From: Gracilibacillus kekensis
GTDB lineage: Bacteria > Bacillota > Bacilli > Bacillales > Amphibacillaceae
Direction: 5' to 3'
Length of the DNA stretch: 64,000 nt
Assembly (NCBI RefSeq): GCF_900143085.1
Contig: NZ_FRCZ01000004.1
Coordinates: 310,001-374,000, forward strand
The position numbers were made by a program, and so were the translations under genes. Under the pieces are notes generated by a model. That model worked only from the letters and a program-made list of their open reading frames with translations. It was not told where the DNA came from and searched no databases. Below are positions 14,270-22,697 of this stretch, piece by piece; the first letter of the stretch is position 1; every line of letters starts with the position of its first letter.

Positions 14270-17033
14270 AAGTCGATCCAGAATTGCCAGAAGAGAACAA
14301 TTAAAGCAAAATAAATCCAAAAAGAAACCAATCGGAAAAAAAATAATGAAGTATGCATTAATAGCTATTCTTTTAATAGGTTTAGGAGTCGGAGTGCTCT
14401 TCACTTATTATATTAGTACTGCCCCTCCTTTGGATGCTGAGTTACTTTCAGATCCTGCTTCAACAAATTTATATGATATAAACGAAGAAGTTTTTGCAAA
14501 ATTAGGAGCTGAAAAACGTACAAAAATACAATATAGTGAGTTATCTACAGTTTTAGAGGATGCTATTTTAGCTACTGAAGATGTAAGGTTCCATGATCAT
14601 ATGGGAATTGATTTAAAACGCATTGGTGGTGCTGTGATCGCTAATTTTAGGGATGGCTTTGGATCTCAAGGTGCCAGTACGATTACCCAGCAAGTAGTAA
14701 AAGGCTCTTTTTTATCAAATGATAAAAAATTAAAACGAAAAGTACAAGAACAATGGTTAGCGCTTAAATTAGATCGAGAGTTTAGCAAAGAAGAAATTAT
14801 GGAAATGTATGTAAATAAAATTTATTATGGAGCAGGTGCGTATGGTGTTGCGATGGCTGCCGAAGTGTACTTTGGAAAAACAGATTTAGAAGAACTTACT
14901 TTAGCTGAGGCTGCAATACTAGCAGGTATCCCCCAACGTCCAAGCGCTTATGATCCTTTTGTTAATCCAGATTTAACGAAAGAAAGAATGAACACAGTTT
15001 TAAATCTAATGGTGCAACATAACAAAATAAGCGAAGAAGAAGCTGATGAAGCTAGAGAAGTAAATATTGAAGAGTTATTAACAGAGAAAAAACCGGACTT
15101 TGTAAAATATGAAGGGTTTATCCAACAAGTGAGAAAAGAAGTACAGGAAAAAACAGGTGCAGACATTTATAAAGATAGTCTAAATGTGTATACTACGCTA
15201 GATCCAGAAGCACAAGAACATGTTGAGTTGTTATTAAGTGATGCAGAGGATAATCCTATTGATTATAGTGAAGATGAAGATATGCAAGTGGGTCTTACTG
15301 TATTAGATACTAAAACAGGTGCTATTAGAGCGATTGGTCCTGGTAGAAATCGTGGTAATAACGGATGGAATTATGCAATTGACGGTGATGGGCGGCAAGG
15401 TGGTTCTGCCATGAAACCAATTATCTCTTATGGCCCTGCTATTGAGGAATTACAATGGTCTACCTATCATCAAATCAACGATGATAAGCCATACCCAATT
15501 GCAGGGACTGATGAATCCATCCGAAATTGGAATCGAAGTTATCAAGGATGGATGTCGATTCGATATGCCCTACAAGAATCATTAAATGTACCAGCAGTCA
15601 AAACGCTAGAAGAAGTAGGCTATAGTACTGCAAAAGAATTTGCTGAAGGAATTGGAATGGATTTTGAGGCTGACTTTACAATAACAGACGCTATAGGTGG
15701 GGCTGGTTCAAGTGTCACTCCTGTTGAAATGGCAGGTGCGTACGCTGCTTTTGGGAATGAAGGAATGTACAATGAACCATTTTCCGTCTTAAGAGTAGAT
15801 TATGCGGATAGAAGATCAGAAGAATTACAATCTGAATCTACTGTTGCCATGTCAGATTCTACGGCATATATGGTTACAGATATGTTAAAAACAGTTGTAA
15901 CTGAGGGAACGGGTACACGAGCTAATGTATCTAACTTACCACTTGCTGGGAAAACGGGTACAACAAACCTTACGGATGAAGAAGGCGGTGGGAGTCCTGA
16001 TGCTTGGTTCGCTGGTTATACCACCAATTATACGATTGCTGTATGGACAGGGATTGATAAAGAGCGTAAAGCACTTAACAATACCAAGGTAGCGCAAGAT
16101 CTGTTTAGAGAAACAATGTCATTCATTTCTCAAGATGTGGAAACAGCGGATTTTGTTAAACCAGATTCCGTAGTTGAGGTACAAGTGGAAAAAGGGTCCA
16201 ATCCGGCCAAGCGCCCAAGTGAATTCACACCTGATTCCGAAATCGTTACAGAGTTATTTGTCAAAGGAACAGAACCTGGTAAAAATGAAGTGTCAGAGAA
16301 ATATGATAAATTAGATCCTGTTTCCAACTTATCAGCTTCGTATGATGAAGAAGAAGAGATGATTACGGCGAAATGGGAATATGAGGAAGATGACGTTCAA
16401 TTTAACGTTTCAGCAGGAACTGATGGTTCACTAAGTGAACTAACAGAAACTGATGATAAGCAAGTGGAAATTTCAAATGTGGATAAAGGAACAACATATA
16501 CTATTGAAGTTATTGCGGTAAATGATGATATGGAAAGTGATCCAGTTACCGTTACCGTTGAAGTACCAGAAGATGAACCTGAAGATTTACCACAGGTTAG
16601 TCAGCTGCATCAAACCTTTGACCCTGCAAATCGTTCAGCATTAATTAGTTGGGAATATAATGAAGATGGTCCAATTGAATTTGAAATTACCGTTCAAGAG
16701 GGCGGTCAGACTATTGATCAATTCAATACAAATAAGAAATCAGTAAATATTAAACAACTACAAAACAATAAGAGTTATACAATTAGTGTGACACCTTTCT
16801 TAAAAAATAATGATGTCCGTGGTCCATCAGCAAGTATCGAAGTGTCGACTCAAGGAATTGGCAATGAAGAAGAGAATGAGAATGAAGATGGCAATCAAGA
16901 AGATCAAGAAGAACAGCAAAATGAGCAAGATGATGATGAAACGCCAAATGATAATAATGAAGATGGAGACAGTAATGATGATCAGGAACAACATGAACAA
17001 GACGATCAAAATCAGGAACAGGGAAATCAGTAA
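14259..17033 (+). CDS. ponA: Class A penicillin-binding protein 1
   Basis: A 924-residue bifunctional wall synthase. A basic cytoplasmic tail and one membrane helix (about 30-52) precede the glycosyltransferase domain with ATEDVRFHDHMGIDLKRI, GASTITQQVVK and KIYYGAGAYGVAMAAEVYF. The transpeptidase domain has GGSAMKP (active Ser about 383), SLN and AGKTGTT. Two fibronectin type III repeats (about 680-760 and 775-855) lead to a very acidic, Asn/Gln-rich tail to the end. ATG at 14259 follows GGAGG. The tail is much more acidic than I would expect for B. subtilis PBP1 and fits a salt-adapted surface. GpsB is encoded nearby. Confidence 0.96.
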   Translation: MADKSRSRIARREQLKQNKSKKKPIGKKIMKYALIAILLIGLGVGVLFTYYISTAPPLDAELLSDPASTNLYDINEEVFAKLGAEKRTKIQYSELSTVLEDAILATEDVRFHDHMGIDLKRIGGAVIANFRDGFGSQGASTITQQVVKGSFLSNDKKLKRKVQEQWLALKLDREFSKEEIMEMYVNKIYYGAGAYGVAMAAEVYFGKTDLEELTLAEAAILAGIPQRPSAYDPFVNPDLTKERMNTVLNLMVQHNKISEEEADEAREVNIEELLTEKKPDFVKYEGFIQQVRKEVQEKTGADIYKDSLNVYTTLDPEAQEHVELLLSDAEDNPIDYSEDEDMQVGLTVLDTKTGAIRAIGPGRNRGNNGWNYAIDGDGRQGGSAMKPIISYGPAIEELQWSTYHQINDDKPYPIAGTDESIRNWNRSYQGWMSIRYALQESLNVPAVKTLEEVGYSTAKEFAEGIGMDFEADFTITDAIGGAGSSVTPVEMAGAYAAFGNEGMYNEPFSVLRVDYADRRSEELQSESTVAMSDSTAYMVTDMLKTVVTEGTGTRANVSNLPLAGKTGTTNLTDEEGGGSPDAWFAGYTTNYTIAVWTGIDKERKALNNTKVAQDLFRETMSFISQDVETADFVKPDSVVEVQVEKGSNPAKRPSEFTPDSEIVTELFVKGTEPGKNEVSEKYDKLDPVSNLSASYDEEEEMITAKWEYEEDDVQFNVSAGTDGSLSELTETDDKQVEISNVDKGTTYTIEVIAVNDDMESDPVTVTVEVPEDEPEDLPQVSQLHQTFDPANRSALISWEYNEDGPIEFEITVQEGGQTIDQFNTNKKSVNIKQLQNNKSYTISVTPFLKNNDVRGPSASIEVSTQGIGNEEENENEDGNQEDQEEQQNEQDDDETPNDNNEDGDSNDDQEQHEQDDQNQEQGNQ

Positions 17034-17040
17034 GAACAAA

Positions 17041-17074
17041 AAAGCAGCGAGGTTTTTATACCTTGCTGCTTTTT
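17041..17074. terminator. Bidirectional terminator between ponA and nth
   Basis: AAAGCAGC with AGG pairs with CCT and GCTGCTTTTT, leaving runs of T rightward and of A leftward. It overlaps the last codons of the convergent nth gene. Confidence 0.85.
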
Positions 17075-17712
17075 CTCATTCTTTTCTTTCCTTCTCGACA
17101 TAAGTCTAGTAATGGACATATGTCGCATTGGGGACTTTTCGCTTTACAATGATATCTGCCAAAAAAAATCAATCGGTGATGTGTATTACTCCACTCTTGT
17201 TTGGGTATTTTTTTCATCAGTGTTTTTTCTACTTCTAAAACACTGTCTTTCCATTTGCATATTCCCAAACGTTTTGATACGCGTTCAACATGTGTATCCA
17301 CTGCAATTGCTGGCTCATCAAACGCTACTGAAGCTACTACATTGGCTGTTTTGCGTCCAACTCCTGCGAGTTTTTCGAGCTCTGCCTTTGTATTTGGCAC
17401 AACTCCCCTATACTTTTCAATCAGCGTTGTACAGAGTTTTCTGATATTTTTGGATTTGTTACGATATAATCCAATGGATCGAATATCCTGTTGTAATTCG
17501 TCCAATGAAACACTCAAAAAATCTTCAGGTGTTTTGTACTTTTTAAATAAATCTTTTGTTACTTTATTCACTAATGCATCTGTACACTGAGCCGATAAGA
17601 CAACTGCAATTAACAATTCAAATGGATTGTCATGTACAAGTTCACATTCTGCATCTGGAAACATTTTTTCAATTTGGTCTAGTACAATATTTATTTCTCT
17701 TTTTGTTAACAT
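17056..17712 (-). CDS. nth: Endonuclease III (DNA glycosylase/AP lyase)
   Basis: A 218-residue base-excision repair enzyme for oxidised pyrimidines. The helix-hairpin-helix LAGVGRKTANVVASVAF carries the catalytic Lys, and VDTHVERVSKRLG the catalytic Asp. The 4Fe-4S cluster motif is complete: four Cys in CKAKSPQCDICPLLDLC, spaced 6-2-5. ATG at 17712 follows GGGGAGAGTA. It is the last gene of the dinG to nth block; ypoC, which separates nth from ponA in B. subtilis, is missing here. Confidence 0.95.
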   Translation of the reverse strand: MLTKREINIVLDQIEKMFPDAECELVHDNPFELLIAVVLSAQCTDALVNKVTKDLFKKYKTPEDFLSVSLDELQQDIRSIGLYRNKSKNIRKLCTTLIEKYRGVVPNTKAELEKLAGVGRKTANVVASVAFDEPAIAVDTHVERVSKRLGICKWKDSVLEVEKTLMKKIPKQEWSNTHHRLIFFGRYHCKAKSPQCDICPLLDLCREGKKRMRKSSKV

Positions 17713-17721
17713 TACTCTCCC

Positions 17722-18399
17722 CTACTCTTCTAACCAATTATAATATAATGATTTATCATATGGATGGTCTTTCTTATTCTCAGCACTGACCGTTTGACGA
17801 TTATGATGAAAAGCTTTACTTGTTTGTTGGGCTTGTTGAACAGATTTAACCCCTTTTCGTTGCCATTCCATTAATATCCGATCAATGTACTTAAAATTCA
17901 CTTTACCCATTAGTACGGCTTCTCTTAAGGCTGCATAAATCATAGAAGTGTCATGTTGGTCTTCATCTAACCAATTATTAATCATTTCAATTTCAAATGG
18001 AGATAATGGACGACCGAACTCTCTTTCGAACTTTTGAAACACTTCTCCCATATGCTGCTCATCTTTTACATCGGATTCTTTCTCACTGTATAACTTTAGC
18101 CATAATCGCTCTAATGAATACGATTCTTTAATCATTTCGTCCCCTTTGTCTTCTTCAAGCGATAATAAATCTCTTTGAATAAGCTGTCTTAATAAAGAAG
18201 AACATTCCTCACTTGAAATGGTTAAATGCTCTGAAATTTCTTCTGGTGTAGGAAAAAAGTTTCCTTTTTGTTGTGTGACATGAATTTGTAAAATAATTGC
18301 TAATTGACTCTCTGTAATACCTAATGCTGCATGTTTTTCAATCAGTAACATTGGTATATTAATCTGATCCTGAAGTATATATTGTAACTTTTGATTCAT
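17722..18399 (-). CDS. dnaD: DNA replication protein DnaD
   Basis: A 225-residue primosome protein. The N-terminal winged-helix domain (about 1-110) leads to the DnaD domain VFQKFEREFGRPLSPFEIEMINNWL and ALREAVLMGKVNFKYIDRILMEW, ending YDKSLYYNWLEE. It acts with DnaB and DnaI in helicase loading. ATG at 18399 follows AAGGTGG at nine bases; upstream in-frame codons lack a ribosome site. Nine bases separate it from nth. Confidence 0.95.
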   Translation of the reverse strand: MNQKLQYILQDQINIPMLLIEKHAALGITESQLAIILQIHVTQQKGNFFPTPEEISEHLTISSEECSSLLRQLIQRDLLSLEEDKGDEMIKESYSLERLWLKLYSEKESDVKDEQHMGEVFQKFEREFGRPLSPFEIEMINNWLDEDQHDTSMIYAALREAVLMGKVNFKYIDRILMEWQRKGVKSVQQAQQTSKAFHHNRQTVSAENKKDHPYDKSLYYNWLEE

Positions 18400-18533
18400 C
18401 GTATAAAGCCACCTTCTATTGAATAAATAACATACTAAAATAGTATAATCCTTTACAACAAATTGCAAAGGATTATACGGTATACTCTCTTGCTGCTAAA
18501 AGACTGTACGACGAACAGTTCAGTCAAATCAAC

Positions 18534-19826
18534 TTATGGATATAATCGGTTTAATAACCTTGGAAAAGGGATTGTTTCTCTAACATGCTCTACACCAGTA
18601 ATCCAAGCTACGGTTCTTTCCAATCCTAAACCAAAACCAGCATGTGGAATACTGCCATATTTACGTAGATCAAGATACCAACCATACGCTTCGGTTGATA
18701 GTTGATGCTCTTGGTACCGTTGTTCCATTAATGCTAGATCGTCTATCCGAGCGGATCCACCAATGATTTCACCATAGCCTTCTGGAGCAATCAAGTCTGC
18801 ACATAAAACAACATCTTCACGATTAGGATCAGGTTTCATATAAAATGCTTTAATGTCTTTTGGATAATGGGTAATGAACACTGGTTGTTCAAAACTTTCC
18901 GCAATTGCTGTTTCGTGTGGGGCACCAAAATCTTCCCCCCATTTTATATCTGTAAAACCTTTTTCTTTTAACATGTTAATCGCCTTGTCATAAGTAATAC
19001 GTGGAAAGGGTTTTAATATATTTTTTAACATGTCGATATTGCGATCTAACGTGCTCAGTTCTAATTTACAATGTGTTAAAACAGACTTTACAATAAATTG
19101 AACATAGCTTTCTTGTATAGCAAGACTCTCTTCATGTGTCACAAATGCCATCTCTGGTTCAATCATCCAGAATTCAATCAAATGTCTTCTCGTTTTTGAT
19201 TTTTCAGCTCTAAATGTTGGACCAAAAGAAAAAACGCGTCCGAGAGCCATTGCAGCTGCTTCCATATATAACTGTCCACTTTGAGATAAATAAGCCTCTT
19301 CATCGAAATATTGAGTGTGGAATAACTCTGTCGTACCTTCAGCTGCTGAACTTGTTAATATAGGCGGATCAATTTTAACAAAACCTTCTTGCTGGAAAAA
19401 TTGATATGTCGCTTGAATAATTTGATTTCTGATTCTCATAATAGCATGTTGTTTCTTAGAACGTAACCATAAATGACGATGGTCCATTAAGAACTCTGGT
19501 CCATGTTCTTTTGGTGTAATAGGATAATCACTTGATTCATGGATGACTTCAATATGCTTCACTTGCATTTCATATCCAAACGGTGAACGAGTATCCTCTA
19601 CAATCTTTCCAGTCACATAAAGAGAAGATTCTTGAGTTAATGATTTAGCTAAACTGAAAATTTCTTCAGTAACGTCTGCTTTTACTACTACTCCTTGAAT
19701 AAAACCTGTACCATCACGGAGTTGTAAAAAGGCAATTTTACCACTTGAGCGTTTGTTAGCAAGCCATACTCCTAACGTTACCTCTTGATTTAGATATGTC
19801 TCTGATTGGCTAATTGTTGTTTTCAT
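18534..19826 (-). CDS. asnS: Asparaginyl-tRNA synthetase
   Basis: A 430-residue class IIb synthetase. An N-terminal OB-fold anticodon-binding domain ([24 protein letters not shown]) precedes the catalytic core with motif 2 ([25 protein letters not shown]) and motif 3 ([13 protein letters not shown]). GGAGG precedes the ATG. No T-box leader is visible in the 20-base gap to aspB. Its place between aspB, which makes aspartate, and dnaD is conserved. Confidence 0.96.
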   Translation of the reverse strand: MKTTISQSETYLNQEVTLGVWLANKRSSGKIAFLQLRDGTGFIQGVVVKADVTEEIFSLAKSLTQESSLYVTGKIVEDTRSPFGYEMQVKHIEVIHESSDYPITPKEHGPEFLMDHRHLWLRSKKQHAIMRIRNQIIQATYQFFQQEGFVKIDPPILTSSAAEGTTELFHTQYFDEEAYLSQSGQLYMEAAAMALGRVFSFGPTFRAEKSKTRRHLIEFWMIEPEMAFVTHEESLAIQESYVQFIVKSVLTHCKLELSTLDRNIDMLKNILKPFPRITYDKAINMLKEKGFTDIKWGEDFGAPHETAIAESFEQPVFITHYPKDIKAFYMKPDPNREDVVLCADLIAPEGYGEIIGGSARIDDLALMEQRYQEHQLSTEAYGWYLDLRKYGSIPHAGFGLGLERTVAWITGVEHVRETIPFPRLLNRLYP

Positions 19827-19846
19827 TTGTCATCCTCCACAACCTG

Positions 19847-21028
19847 TTACTGATGATTTTCAACAAAACGTTTAATGCGGTTTGCTGCATCTTCTAGTTG
19901 GTCTAGTGAAATAGCATAAGAAAGTCTTACGTTATTTGGCGCACCAAAACCGGAACCAGGAACAAGGGCTACTTTTTCTTCTTCCAATAATGCCTTAACC
20001 CAATCATCAACTGAATCAAACCCGTTCATTTCCGATGCTTTTTTCACATTTGGAAATAAATAAAATGCTCCTTTTGGTTTTACACACTCAATTCCTGGAA
20101 TGGCCACTAACCATTCGTATAATTTTTCTAATCTTTCACTAAATGCTTCCTTCATTTCACGCACAGGTTCTTGTGAACCAGTATATGCCGCTTCCGCAGC
20201 TACCTGTGCAATGGATGTTGGATTTGAGGTAGAGTGAGAAGCCAAGCTGGTCATTGATTTAATGATTTGTTTATTTCCAACTGCATAACCAATTCTCCAC
20301 CCTGTCATCGAGTGAGATTTAGATACACCATTGATAATTACGGTCTGTTCTTTTAATTCAGGAGATATTTCTGCTACAGATACATGATCTGTTGATGTGT
20401 AAGTAAGTTTTTCATAAATTTCATCTGAAACAATTAAAATATTATGTTTTAGACATACTTTGCCTAATGCTTCTAGTTCCTCTTTTTCATACATTACACC
20501 TGTAGGATTACTTGGAGAATTTAAAATAACTGCTTTAGTTTTTTTAGTAATTGCTTGTTCTAATTGCTCTGGAGTTAATTTGAATTCATTAGCTTCCATT
20601 GCATCGATAAACACAGGCTTGCCTTCAGCTAATTTAATTTGCTCTGGATAGCTTACCCAATAGGGTGTAGGTACAATCACTTCGTCTTCTTTATTTAAAA
20701 TTACTTGAAAAAGAGTGTATAGTGCATGTTTGGCACCAATAGTAACAATAATTTGATCTAAGTCATAGGAAAGTTTTTGATCATCTTTCATTTTTTTCTG
20801 GATTGCTTGTTTTAATTCTGCTGTTCCCCCAGCTGGAGTATACTTTGTGAAGCCATCATACATTGCTGTAGCTGCTGCTTTTAGAATAGGCTCAGGGGTG
20901 TTAAAATCTGGTTCACCCGCGCCTAAGCCAATCACGTCATGTCCAGCTTGTTTTAATTCTTTCGCTTTAGCGGTAATCGCTAAAGTGGCAGAAGGAGTTA
21001 ATGTTTGTACTCTGTTTGCTAATTCCAT
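19847..21028 (-). CDS. aspB: Aspartate aminotransferase (class I PLP enzyme)
   Basis: A 393-residue fold-type I aminotransferase of the Bacillus AspB kind. The N-terminus ELANRVQTLTPSATLAITAK matches B. subtilis AspB. SPSNPTG and the PLP-lysine region GVSKSHSMTGWRIGYAVG are intact. It interconverts aspartate and 2-oxoglutarate with oxaloacetate and glutamate. ATG at 21028 has AAGGTGAT seven bases upstream; the codon at 21040 adds four residues without a ribosome site. Confidence 0.94.
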   Translation of the reverse strand: MELANRVQTLTPSATLAITAKAKELKQAGHDVIGLGAGEPDFNTPEPILKAAATAMYDGFTKYTPAGGTAELKQAIQKKMKDDQKLSYDLDQIIVTIGAKHALYTLFQVILNKEDEVIVPTPYWVSYPEQIKLAEGKPVFIDAMEANEFKLTPEQLEQAITKKTKAVILNSPSNPTGVMYEKEELEALGKVCLKHNILIVSDEIYEKLTYTSTDHVSVAEISPELKEQTVIINGVSKSHSMTGWRIGYAVGNKQIIKSMTSLASHSTSNPTSIAQVAAEAAYTGSQEPVREMKEAFSERLEKLYEWLVAIPGIECVKPKGAFYLFPNVKKASEMNGFDSVDDWVKALLEEEKVALVPGSGFGAPNNVRLSYAISLDQLEDAANRIKRFVENHQ

Positions 21029-21047
21029 TGTTTTTATCACCTTTCTA

Positions 21048-21575
21048 TTATTGAAATGATGGCGTTAATGTTAATCGATAATGCGATTTATCCTCTAATA
21101 TGACATGTTCATAAACCAGTCTTTCAGATGAATCTAAGTATTTAATTTCTAGTATGGGAGTATTGTTATCCAATCCAATTGTTGACCCTAAATATTCACA
21201 ATTTTGGCATCGATTTTCCCATTCTTTAAGTAATACATCTTCAGAATGTAAAGATTCCTTATTAAAAGTTTCGAATTTCCAGTCCTGATCATTCTGTGAC
21301 ACATACACGAAAGATTCCTCATTATTGTCAGTAACACCATCTAATACATAGTATAATTGGTCACCATGATACCTTTCAATGCTATGAACTTCCGAGAGAT
21401 TAGTATTATCAATGACCATTAGTTCCATCTCTTTATATTCACTTGTTTTACTCTCCATAACATCTTGATAAAGAGAAAAAAAATAATAACTTACTCCTAA
21501 TAATATAATAATACTGATAACGGCAATTGCTACTAGCTTATTATGTTCGATAAATGGTAAAGATAGCTTTTTCAT
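21048..21575 (-). CDS. ypmB: YpmB-like membrane-anchored protein
   Basis: About 175 residues with one N-terminal membrane helix (LVAIAVISIIILLGVSYYFF) and a soluble, probably extracytoplasmic region. By context (ypmA-ypmB-aspB) and features it is a YpmB family protein of the PepSY-related type; the function is unknown. The start is ambiguous: ATG at 21575 is five bases from GAGGA, but an adjacent ATG (21578) or GTG (21587) could be used. It overlaps the 3' end of ypmA by 35 bases. Confidence 0.75.
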   Translation of the reverse strand: MKKLSLPFIEHNKLVAIAVISIIILLGVSYYFFSLYQDVMESKTSEYKEMELMVIDNTNLSEVHSIERYHGDQLYYVLDGVTDNNEESFVYVSQNDQDWKFETFNKESLHSEDVLLKEWENRCQNCEYLGSTIGLDNNTPILEIKYLDSSERLVYEHVILEDKSHYRLTLTPSFQ

Positions 21576-21714
21576 CATTTTCCTCACTTAATGTTAGTCC
21601 AAACATGAGATCATCTTCTTTAAGTGTACGATTTAAATTATCGACAATTTTATACAAATCTTCTGAATAATCTAATTGAACAGTGGATAATGTGGTTATT
21701 TTTGAGTGATTTAT
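21541..21714 (-). CDS. ypmA: YpmA family (DUF4264) protein with a non-standard start
   Basis: A protein of about 57 residues matching YpmA: HSKITTLSTVQLDYSEDLYKI followed by LNRTLKEDDLMFGLTL and KAIFTIYRT; function unknown. The start is unusual. The only strong ribosome site, GGAGGTG, lies so that the first usable in-frame codon at normal distance is ATA (21714), six bases downstream, which also matches the family length. The in-frame TTG (21729) and GTG (21723) overlap the ribosome site itself, and a stop codon lies just upstream. It overlaps ypmB. Confidence 0.75.
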   Translation of the reverse strand: MNHSKITTLSTVQLDYSEDLYKIVDNLNRTLKEDDLMFGLTLSEENDEKAIFTIYRT

Positions 21715-21831
21715 TTGGGACACCTCCAACTTTCATAAAACATTCCATACTTTATTTTGATAGACTTTCGTTTTTTTTTCAACTAAAAACTTGCAAGATA
21801 TTCAAATATATATGCGCAAATTTCGAGGTGT

Positions 21832-22638
21832 TTAACTTACAGAGCTATTTTCCGTTAGAATTTCGTAATCATCCTTACTTAAGCGCACAAATACAGTACC
21901 TGACTGTTTTAAAAAATAAACATCGATCCATGTTGCATTTAATCGCTCTATTAAGGATTCATTAATTTTGTGTGTTTGACTAGGAAAAATAATACTCATA
22001 TACGGATCTATATGTTCCAAAAATTCTTGTGACGGAGAATGACCGCTTCCAAATGCTGCAACTTTTAAAATATCAACATTTACCGTTTGGTTAATCAGCT
22101 TCTGTTCTATTGCAATATCCTTATCATTTAAAAATAAAATCGATTGTTTACCATAGCCCATTAAAAATGAAATATCACCATCTTTTGTTTGATCAAGAGT
22201 TTGAATATAGAGATCCTCCCATAATTCAACTTCACTATCCATTGTCCACTTATTCACATTGAGATCTTCCGAGAAACTTTCATTCATGTGATTTGGAATA
22301 ATAATATTATTGACTTGGTAATGCTCCAAAAAATACAATAAATTACCTGTGTATTCCTCTGATTGGTTCGTAATGATAATTGTATCTATTTGGTCTACTT
22401 GAAGCTTACTTAGTTGTTGATATAATGTTTTTTGACTTCGTTTGCTTGCTGTATTAACTAATATATGCTCTCCTCTGTTATTTTTTATTAAGCTTGCTTC
22501 CCCATGAGGTACATTAAAGAAAATAATATCTAATTGATCAGATTGCAATTCGGGAATATCTGGAATGGCACTTACTGATTTTATTAGTATTAGGTAACTT
22601 AAGAATATAGTGCTAAGGAGAATAGTTAATCTGCGCAT
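21832..22638 (-). CDS. Exported, degenerate metallo-beta-lactamase-fold protein (ComEC C-domain-like)
   Basis: A 268-residue protein with a signal peptide (hydrophobic residues about 5-20, then SVSAI). The rest follows the layout of the C-terminal MBL domain of ComEC: LDIIFFNVPHGEASLIKN, HILVNT, IDTIIITNQSEEYTGNL, and VDILKVAAFGSGHSPSQEFLEHIDP. The metal-binding HxHxDH motif is replaced by N91, S93, E95 and Y96, and the later GHHGS motif by AFGSG. It is therefore probably not a metal-dependent hydrolase. AAAGTAGG precedes the ATG. It lies between dinG and ypmA, where B. subtilis has no such gene as far as I recall. Confidence 0.7.
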   Translation of the reverse strand: MRRLTILLSTIFLSYLILIKSVSAIPDIPELQSDQLDIIFFNVPHGEASLIKNNRGEHILVNTASKRSQKTLYQQLSKLQVDQIDTIIITNQSEEYTGNLLYFLEHYQVNNIIIPNHMNESFSEDLNVNKWTMDSEVELWEDLYIQTLDQTKDGDISFLMGYGKQSILFLNDKDIAIEQKLINQTVNVDILKVAAFGSGHSPSQEFLEHIDPYMSIIFPSQTHKINESLIERLNATWIDVYFLKQSGTVFVRLSKDDYEILTENSSVS

Positions 22639-22697
22639 ACGGAAACCTACTTTCTATCTCGTGATATAAATAGGTTTTCACAAAAGGTGTCACTTTA

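Noticed and set aside
16827-17039. Hydrophobic frame antisense to the ponA tail
   Set aside because: It is the complement of GAA/GAT/AAT-rich codons and mirrors the acidic tail; no translation signals.
18500-18520. Possible LexA box (GAACAGTTC) near asnS and dnaD
   Set aside because: The half-sites are one base apart instead of four, so it does not match the Bacillus LexA pattern.
19827-19846. T-box leader for asnS
   Set aside because: Only 20 bases separate aspB and asnS, too short for a T-box.
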